Part shown: positions 55,385-60,268 of the stretch, piece by piece
Numbering within the stretch: position 1 is the first letter of the stretch
Layout of the letters: each line of letters begins with the position of its first letter
Assembly: GCA_020831845.1 (NCBI GenBank)
Contig: JAFIFV010000024.1
Span: 1 to 60,268, forward strand
DNA from: Ectothiorhodospiraceae bacterium
Lineage (GTDB): Bacteria > Pseudomonadota > Gammaproteobacteria > Nitrococcales > Aquisalimonadaceae
Length of the DNA: 60,268 nucleotides
Direction: 5' to 3'
The notes under the pieces: generated by a model
Databases searched by the model: none
What the model was told of the DNA's origin: nothing
Seen by the model: only the letters and a program-made list of their open reading frames with translations
Translations under genes and position numbers: made by a program

Positions 55385-55793
55385 CCGAACACCGCTTTTA
55401 CCTGAAGATCGCCTGCTCAAGGCGCAGGTCATGCAGTGGCTGTTCTTCGAGCAATACAGCCACGAGCCGTACATCGCAGCGTCGCACGCGATCATCTATT
55501 TCTTTGGCAGGCCGCCGGGAGCTGAGGCCAAGCTCGAAGAGAAGCGGGCGCCGGGTTACAAGGCGCTGGAGTTGATGGAGCAGCACCTTGGCGCGCACGA
55601 GTTCTTTGTGGGTGAGCGCTACAGCATCGCGGACATAGCGTTGTACGCATATACCCATATCGCCGAGGAGGCGGAGTTCGAGTTGGCGGGGTTTCCGGCG
55701 GTATGTGCATGGCTCAAGCGTGTCGAGGCCCAGCCTGGTTACGTCTCCAAAGCCGAACTCGGCCGGGAGCTTTGTCAGGAGGCACGGGCTTAG
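55158..55793 (+). CDS. glutathione S-transferase family protein
   Basis: A 211-residue GST with an N-terminal thioredoxin fold (residues about 1-80: SGNSYKVRLALMQL, NPQGKVPLLEAGDGVYLRESNAIL, where VP is the cis-Pro and ES contacts glutathione) and a helical C-terminal domain (about 90-205, FVGERYSIADIALYAY with the N-capping box). ATG at 55158 follows GAAGGAACG. It starts inside the aberrant tail of the GNAT reading frame. No clear attC follows it. Confidence 0.85.
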   Translation: MLNGYGDIRSGNSYKVRLALMQLRLPHEWVHVDLFAKKTREPWFLEKNPQGKVPLLEAGDGVYLRESNAILCYLADRTPLLPEDRLLKAQVMQWLFFEQYSHEPYIAASHAIIYFFGRPPGAEAKLEEKRAPGYKALELMEQHLGAHEFFVGERYSIADIALYAYTHIAEEAEFELAGFPAVCAWLKRVEAQPGYVSKAELGRELCQEARA

Positions 55794-55822
55794 GAGAGGT
55801 AATTGGCACACTTGGGGCTCGG

Positions 55823-55910
55823 CCGGTTTTCGCCCGTGGCGGTGTCGCAAGCCACCACAGGTAGAATCACTACCTGCGGCGTCTTGCTCCTGGCCACGAA
55901 CGAAAACCGG
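55823..55910. repeat. 88-base imperfect inverted repeat after GST
   Basis: CCGGTTTTCG (55823-55832) pairs with CGAAAACCGG (55901-55910). Inside, GTGGC pairs with GCCAC and CAGGTAG-AATCA-CTACCTG (55858-55876) forms a hairpin. It could be a terminator, a degenerate attC without a core, or an element end. Confidence 0.45.
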
Positions 55911-55923
55911 TCTCGAGCGCGAT

Positions 55924-55953
55924 AGCGTGAATACTTCAGCGCTTCCTTAATCA
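55924..55953 (+). repeat. dispersed 3'-end repeat, copy 5
   Basis: AGCGTGAATACTTCAGCGCT then TCCTTAATCA; differs from copy 2 at one base. Its last three bases are the stop codon of bdcA. Confidence 0.7.
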
Positions 55954-56664
55954 GGCACCAAATGCGCCGTCGATCGTGTGCATGGCTCCGGTAGCGAAGC
56001 TTGCTTCCGGCCCCGCCAGCCACGCTACCATCCCCGCCACTTCCTCCGGTCGTCCGTGACGCTTGATGGCCATGAAGCCGTGCAACAGCTCTTTCATTGG
56101 CCCATCCGCCGGGTTGGCGTCGGTATCAATCGGTCCGGGCTGTACGACATTCACTGTGATTCCGCGTGGCCCGAAATCCCGCGCGAGCCCCCGTGCCAGC
56201 CCCTGCAGTGCGGACTTGCTCAACGCGTAGGACGCCATACCCGGGTTGGGCATCCGGTCACCGTTGACGGAACCGATTACGATGATCCGCCCGCCCTCCG
56301 GCATCTGCCTGGCTGCCTCGACAGCCGCATGGTAGGGCGCGTGGATATTGATCCGGAACAGCCGATCGATTGCGTCAGGGTCCTGTTCCAGCGCGTCGCC
56401 AAAAACAGCGATCCCGGCATTCACCACCAGCACGTCTAGTGGGCCGCTCTCGCGCACCAACTCGATAACCGCGTCGCGGTTTGCACTGTCTGTCAGGATT
56501 GCCGTGCTACCTGTTTCGCTTGCAAGCTGCTCGGCAGCCTCAGGCGACCCGGCATAGCTGAAGGCCACTGCAGCGCCCTCCGACGCGAAGCGCCGCACGA
56601 TCGCCGCGCCTATTCCCCGGCTGCCGCCGAGCACCAGAACGGACTTTTTCTGAAAAGCAGACAT
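55951..56664 (-). CDS. bdcA: BdcA-like SDR, biofilm dispersal protein
   Basis: A 237-residue short-chain dehydrogenase that closely follows E. coli BdcA as I recall it: LGGSRGIGAAIVRRF (about residues 11-25), TDSANRDAVIELVRESGPLDVLVVNAGI, INIHAPYHAAVEAARQMPEGGRI, IGSVNGDRMP and the ending GPEASFATGAMHTIDGAFGA. BdcA is reported to promote biofilm dispersal by binding cyclic di-GMP; the YALSK catalytic pair is kept. Divergent from bdcR, as in E. coli. Confidence 0.9.
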   Translation of the reverse strand: MSAFQKKSVLVLGGSRGIGAAIVRRFASEGAAVAFSYAGSPEAAEQLASETGSTAILTDSANRDAVIELVRESGPLDVLVVNAGIAVFGDALEQDPDAIDRLFRINIHAPYHAAVEAARQMPEGGRIIVIGSVNGDRMPNPGMASYALSKSALQGLARGLARDFGPRGITVNVVQPGPIDTDANPADGPMKELLHGFMAIKRHGRPEEVAGMVAWLAGPEASFATGAMHTIDGAFGA

Positions 56665-56680
56665 GAGATTATCCTTGAGG

Positions 56681-56739
56681 TATTTTGTAGTGAGCGCTAC
56701 ATTAACATCTCTCAAGCCGCTGTCAAATTATTTTGTAGT
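56681..56739. promoter_or_regulatory. candidate BdcR operators
   Basis: TATTTTGTAGT occurs at 56681-56691 and again at 56729-56739. The first copy is part of TGTAG-TGAGCG-CTACA (56686-56701), a short palindrome, and the second touches the bdcR start codon. Both lie in the bdcA-bdcR gap. Confidence 0.5.
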
Positions 56740-56740
56740 T

Positions 56741-57331
56741 ATGACTAAAAAAATAGTGCGCCCCCGTGGCCGTCCCCGCCGATTCGATCCGGATCACGCG
56801 GTCGCTACCGCTCAGCGCCTGTTCCACGCGCGCGGCTACGACGCGGTAAGCGTCGCGGACGTTACCGAAGTACTCGGCATCAACCCGCCCAGCTTCTACG
56901 CCGCTTTCGGCAACAAGGCTGGCCTCTACGCCCGAGTTCTCGACCGCTATGCCGGCACCGACGCAATTCCCATTCAAGACCTGCTGAGGCCTGACCGGCC
57001 GGTGGCCGAATGCCTTGCATCAGTGCTGGAGGAGGCCGCTCGCCGCTACGCAGCCGATCCCGTCGCATCCGGCTGTCTCGTGTTGGAAGGCACCCGTTGC
57101 AACGACCAAGCGGCACGCGAGGCCGCCTGCGTCTTCCACGCCGCTGCAGAGGATATGATCCGTGTCTACATCGCCGCGCGTTACCCCGAAGAGGCCGAAC
57201 GTCTGACTGACTTCGTCAGCACCACCATGGTGGGTCTCTCCGCCAAGGCACGCCATGGGCATGACCTTGACCGGCTCCTGGCCACCGCGCGCCTCGCCAG
57301 CCGGGCCATAGCACTGACGCTCCCCGCCTGA
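56741..57331 (+). CDS. bdcR: BdcR-like TetR regulator
   Basis: A 196-residue TetR regulator resembling E. coli BdcR: GRPRRFDPDHAVATAQRLFH, VSVADVTEVLGINPPSFYAAFGNKAGL, and late GCLVLEGTRCNDQAAREAA and MVGLSAKARHGHDLD. Helix-turn-helix at residues about 10-58. Represses the divergent bdcA. Its stop codon is followed at once by an IS3-family remnant, so the insertion reached the end of the gene without damaging it. Confidence 0.9.
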   Translation: MTKKIVRPRGRPRRFDPDHAVATAQRLFHARGYDAVSVADVTEVLGINPPSFYAAFGNKAGLYARVLDRYAGTDAIPIQDLLRPDRPVAECLASVLEEAARRYAADPVASGCLVLEGTRCNDQAAREAACVFHAAAEDMIRVYIAARYPEEAERLTDFVSTTMVGLSAKARHGHDLDRLLATARLASRAIALTLPA

Positions 57332-57655
57332 GTACACAAAGCGCACCAGGGGATCGAGTACGCCGCCAACCGCTTCAAGCGGCTGCTCGCCGACAACAGG
57401 CTCACCCAGAGCATGAGCCGCCGGGCGTACTGCTACGACAACTCCCACGTGGAGTCTTTCTTCGGTAGCCTGAAAGCGGAATCCGAGGTCACCGAGGGCC
57501 GGATGCAGAACTCGGTACCGGGGCTGATCAGCCATATCGAGGATTACCTCCGGTTCTACAACCGCAAGCGGCTGCATTCCGCGCTGGGGTTTCGGACACC
57601 GGCAGAATTCGAGAAACTGGCCGCATGACTGTGTCCAATTCACCGGGGCAAGGTC
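57332..57655 (+). pseudogene. IS3-family transposase C-terminal remnant
   Basis: Codons from 57332 to the TGA at 57626-57628 encode HQGIEYAANRFKRLLADNRL, SMSRRAYCYDNSHVESFFGSL, HIEDYLRFYNRKRLHSALGF: the end of an IS3-group OrfB with the last catalytic Glu (VESFF). The first two-thirds is missing. GTGTCCAATTCACCGGGGCA at 57632-57651 looks like the element's terminal repeat. Confidence 0.75.
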
Positions 57656-57746
57656 ACTGCCACCCTTGTTGCCTCCCTGCATGAGTGGGTTTTGTACGGA
57701 TGATCGAGAGCGAAAACCCGAAGTCCAGCGATTACATGGTGCTCTC

Positions 57747-59248
57747 GTCCGTTCTGAATAAGCCGCTTAGGCGGCTGCGGAAATCGCTGCCAGTCGGCTC
57801 GATGGCGTGGTTTGCCGGGAATTCACCCAGCCCAGCCACTGCGCAATGAGCCGCAAAAGCACCGCCAGGTGCCGCAGCAGCAACCGAATGTTGTGCCCGG
57901 CCGCGCAGAGCACGGCATGCAACGCATCGCCCAGCGCGCCCTTGAGCCGGCAGCGGTCCATGCGCCCATCGACCTTCATGTGCCCGATCACCGCCTCGAT
58001 GGCGCTGCGACGCCTGAGTTCGCGTCTGAGCTGCCGGGTCTTCACGCCGCGCCGCTGCCCGGAGCGGTAGACGGAAACACCAGGCACGGCGGCACCACGG
58101 TAACCGCGATCCACATAACAGCGCCTGGGCGCCACGCCGGTGAGCGTCTCCACCTGCTCCAGCGCCTCCGGCAAGGTGTGGCCATCATAGGGATTGCCCG
58201 GCAGGCTCCGACAGCCCACGACAAAGCTCTCCCGGTTGGTCACCGCCACCGTGGTCTTCACACCGAACTCCCAGGGCTTGGCCACCTTCCCCTTGCCAAT
58301 GACCTCCACCTCCGGGGCATGCCAGGACAGCAGCTTGTCCTTGCTGCCGCGCTGCTGGCGCAGCAACTGCCAGGCCCGCCCCAACGGTTCGCGGAAGGCA
58401 TCGCGCACGGCCTGTGGATGCTCCCCGAGCTTACGGTTGAGATCCCGGTAAACACGCCCGAGATAGGTCTTCAGCCGTTTAGTCTCCCGGCGTTTCCGAC
58501 GCATCTGTCGCGCCTTGGCGTAGCGGTTGACCAACAGCAGCGCCTCCGGCGCCTTGCGGGCATAACTCTGCCGAAGCGACACCCCATGGCGTTGCGCCAG
58601 ACGCGTCAAATGCCGCAACCCCCGCGCATAGAGCTTGGCGTCCGTCGGGTAGGTCACCGCCTTCTCCATCACCGTGGTATCGACACTCACCCGCTCCAGG
58701 CTCTGGCGCTTCACCAGCCCGCTACCGCGGGCCACCTCCACGGTCTGCGCGAGCAGCAGCTCCACGCCTTGCTCCCCAACGCGTTGACGCCAGCGCACCA
58801 GCGAGCTCGGATCAATCGGGAAATCGTGCCGGAAGTACTCCTCGCCACAGAAGTACTGGTAGTAGGGATTCTCCACCCACCGCTCGATCACCGCCTCGTC
58901 CGAGAGATTGTAGGCATGCTGCAGATACATCAGCCCCGCAATCAGCCGCGGCCGCGTCGCCGGCCTCCCGGTGGTCGACTCGAACAGCCCGCCCCATTCC
59001 TCCTCGAAGGCCTCCCAGCGGATGCGCCGCGCCAACTGAACCAGCGGGTGGCGCTGATCGAGCAGGTTCTCCAGGCGCTGGCGGAAAAGATCGTCCTGGT
59101 GCGTGCGGGAGTGCTGCTTCGGGCCCATGATCACCGTCTGAAATTGCAGGAAAACTGCATTAATTCTATCAAAACTGGCAATTCCCGGCCTCCGTCCTGG
59201 CCGTATTTCTTCATCACATCAACGCCTTATGCGTTGTTCAGGGCGGAC
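57747..59248 (-). mobile_element. IS5/IS1182-type insertion sequence
   Basis: About 1.5 kb bounded by related ends: GTCCGTTCTGAATAA at 57747-57761 and GTCCGCCCTGAACAA at 59248-59234 on the minus strand (12 of 15 identical). The one long gene inside is an intact transposase. No matching target duplication is seen at the two flanks, so one side was probably rearranged after insertion. Confidence 0.7.
57767..59134 (-). CDS. DDE transposase, IS5/IS1182-type
   Basis: A 455-residue transposase. The N-terminal DUF772-type domain (about residues 20-110, WEAFEEEWGGLF, RLIAGLMYLQHAYNLSDEAV, DPSSLVRWRQRVG) is followed by a DDE core: VSVDTTVMEKAVTYPTD with the first Asp, CYVDRGYRG with the second, and RRRSAIEAVIGHMKVDGRM with the Glu. 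It appears intact. ATG at 59128 is an equally good start. Confidence 0.9.
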   Translation of the reverse strand: MIMGPKQHSRTHQDDLFRQRLENLLDQRHPLVQLARRIRWEAFEEEWGGLFESTTGRPATRPRLIAGLMYLQHAYNLSDEAVIERWVENPYYQYFCGEEYFRHDFPIDPSSLVRWRQRVGEQGVELLLAQTVEVARGSGLVKRQSLERVSVDTTVMEKAVTYPTDAKLYARGLRHLTRLAQRHGVSLRQSYARKAPEALLLVNRYAKARQMRRKRRETKRLKTYLGRVYRDLNRKLGEHPQAVRDAFREPLGRAWQLLRQQRGSKDKLLSWHAPEVEVIGKGKVAKPWEFGVKTTVAVTNRESFVVGCRSLPGNPYDGHTLPEALEQVETLTGVAPRRCYVDRGYRGAAVPGVSVYRSGQRRGVKTRQLRRELRRRSAIEAVIGHMKVDGRMDRCRLKGALGDALHAVLCAAGHNIRLLLRHLAVLLRLIAQWLGWVNSRQTTPSSRLAAISAAA

Positions 59249-59927
59249 TATTGAACCAGTGCTCATTGAGGCACTCATCGCGAAACCGACCGTTGAAACT
59301 CTCGATGAAGGCGTTCTGTGTCGGCTTGCCCGGCTGGATCAGCTTCAGCTGTACACCGTTTTCATAAGCCCACTGATCCAGCGCCTTGCCCGTGAACTCC
59401 GGTCCCTGGTCGGTGCGAATGGCTTTCGGCAGTCCCCTGAACCGTGCCGCCTGGTCGAGTATCCGTGTCACATAGGCGCCAGGAATGCTGCGATCGACCA
59501 CGATATCCACCGCCTCCTTGGTGTAGTCATCGACGATGGTCAGCACCTTCAATCGACGGCCGTCATGGAGTGCGTCCATGACGAAATCCATGGACCAGAC
59601 TTCATTCGGTGCGCTCGGAAGCTCCAACGGCTCTCGGTCAACTGCCACACCTTTACGGCGTCGTCGCTTGCGGACCGTGAGCCCGGCCTCCTGGTAAAGC
59701 CGATAAACCGTCTTGTGATTGGCCGCGATTCCTTCACGCCGAAGCAACGCATGGATCCGTCGATAACCGAAGCGCCGCCGTTCCTGGGCGATATCCACGA
59801 TGCGCTGACGCAGATGCTCGCGTTGCTCACAGGTTCTCGGCACGTACTGCACCACCGAACGGGAGACCCCCACAAGCCGACAGGCGCGCCGTTCGGAGAT
59901 GGCCGTTCGTTCACGCATCACGGCCAC
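59238..59927 (-). pseudogene. IS3-family (IS407 group) OrfB, truncated
   Basis: A 229-codon frame with the IS3 integrase core: HTH_21 region ([18 protein letters not shown]), [13 protein letters not shown] with the first catalytic Asp, IRTDQGPEF with the second, and [21 protein letters not shown] with the Glu. The protein should continue about 40 residues after NEHWF but runs into the end of the IS5-type element at about 59248. It is normally made as a frameshift fusion with the OrfA upstream. Confidence 0.85.
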
Positions 59928-60257
59928 CGCCTGGCGCTTGGCCTGCGGGGTCAGTACTTTCCCGAAAGCGCCGCCTTGAGCGCTTCATTGTCGAGCATCG
60001 ACTCTGCCAAGAGCTTCTTGAGCCGCGCGTTCTCGGACTCCAGCGACTTCAGCCGCTTCGCGTCCGAGACTTCCATGCCACCGTACTTCGAGCGCCAGTT
60101 ATAGAACGTAGCATCACTGAAACCGTACTTGCGGCACAGCTCCTTCACCGCAACCCCGGCCTGCGCCTCGCGCAGGATCCCGATGATCTGCTCTTCCGAA
60201 AATCGCTTCTTCTTCACGTCCGTCTCCTCACGGGTTATGACGGACTTTACTAACTTT
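59249..60257 (-). mobile_element. IS407-group IS3 element, 3' end lost
   Basis: Contains OrfA and most of OrfB. The upstream end is probably near 60230-60257, where TGAAAGTTAGTAAAGTCCG on the minus strand would be the terminal repeat. The downstream end was removed by the IS5-type insertion. Confidence 0.6.
59951..60217 (-). CDS. IS3-family OrfA
   Basis: An 88-residue helix-turn-helix protein: [41 protein letters not shown], then a leucine-zipper stretch ([20 protein letters not shown]). Typical of IS407-group OrfA, which binds the element ends. OrfB lies 23 bases downstream in another frame, fitting programmed frameshifting. Confidence 0.9.
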   Translation of the reverse strand: MKKKRFSEEQIIGILREAQAGVAVKELCRKYGFSDATFYNWRSKYGGMEVSDAKRLKSLESENARLKKLLAESMLDNEALKAALSGKY

Positions 60258-60268
60258 CAGCTGGCCCG

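Larger units (their letters stand above)
50630..55793 (+). mobile_element. decayed integron with cassette array
   Basis: A truncated intI on the minus strand is followed by cassettes read on the plus strand, the standard integron polarity. At least five attC-like sites separate the cassettes. Cassette DNA from 51.8 to 54.7 kb is visibly richer in A and T than the flanking genes, as expected of acquired cassettes. attI and the cassette promoter are lost with the 5' half of intI. Confidence 0.8.

Noticed and set aside
50630..55793. Antibiotic-resistance integron
   Set aside because: No known resistance gene, no qacE/sul1 segment and no intact class 1 integrase were seen; the GNAT proteins could not be tied to aminoglycosides.

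Overview
The window is high-GC DNA from a member of the Pseudomonadota, most likely a gammaproteobacterium. Support for that comes from the bdcA/bdcR pair, a class of integron typical of the group, lhr, an mddA-like gene, an ECF41 sigma factor and many small LysR/TetR/SDR modules. I cannot name the genus. No rRNA, tRNA or CRISPR array was seen. The first ~110 bases are homopolymer-rich and look like a poor contig end; the last bases lie inside an insertion sequence, so the window probably spans most of one contig.

Layout. 1-4.2 kb: a VTT-type membrane protein, a PaiB-like flavoprotein, CsbD, a 24-residue membrane peptide, two DUF4398 envelope lipoproteins (one with an OmpA domain) and a Crp/Fnr regulator. 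4.8-9.4 kb: a signalling operon of PAS-GGDEF, PAS and a CheB-CheR-PAS fusion. 9.5-24.9 kb: mixed metabolic and regulatory genes, including a BON lipoprotein, LysE exporter, MBL protein, several alpha/beta hydrolases, an mddA-like methyltransferase facing a SARP-type regulator fused to a hydrolase, two GlxA-type AraC regulators with a DUF427 protein, and an SDR-MFS operon facing its TetR. 25-34.9 kb: the giant helicase lhr, a RidA/carboxymuconolactone-decarboxylase operon facing an ECF41 sigma factor with matching promoters on both strands, a thioesterase pair facing a TetR, and a BNR-repeat secreted protein.

34.9-47.8 kb is the most coherent accessory system: a likely nitrogen-heterocycle (cyanuric acid / biuret type) uptake and degradation locus. 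On the minus strand are a ring-opening amidohydrolase (AtzD/barbiturase family) and an NMT1/THI5-like binding protein. A LysR gene diverges from them. On the plus strand follow a 2-oxoglutarate/Fe(II) oxygenase, a formamidase, a complete BMP-type ABC transporter, a biuret hydrolase (BiuH), a second cysteine hydrolase of the same family, a cupin and an SDR. The same palindromic LysR box lies upstream of lysR and upstream of the oxygenase gene, tying the locus into one regulon. No allophanate hydrolase is in the window, so the last step must lie elsewhere.

47.8-50.6 kb: a flavodoxin-like reductase facing a LysR gene, and a Gfo/Idh/MocA oxidoreductase. 50.6-55.8 kb: a decayed integron with a 5'-truncated intI, an IS91-family fragment and an array of low-GC cassettes with recognisable attC sites (37-aa ORF, methionine aminopeptidase, PhyH-like dioxygenase, GNAT, PD-(D/E)XK-like protein, GNAT fused to a GST unit). 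55.9-57.3 kb: bdcA/bdcR. 57.3-60.27 kb: insertion sequences, an IS3-family remnant, an IS5-type element and an IS407-group IS3 element broken by it.

A short sequence ending in CAGCG(C/T)T(T/G)CCTTAA recurs at five gene 3' ends, and several convergent gene pairs are separated by long perfect hairpins.
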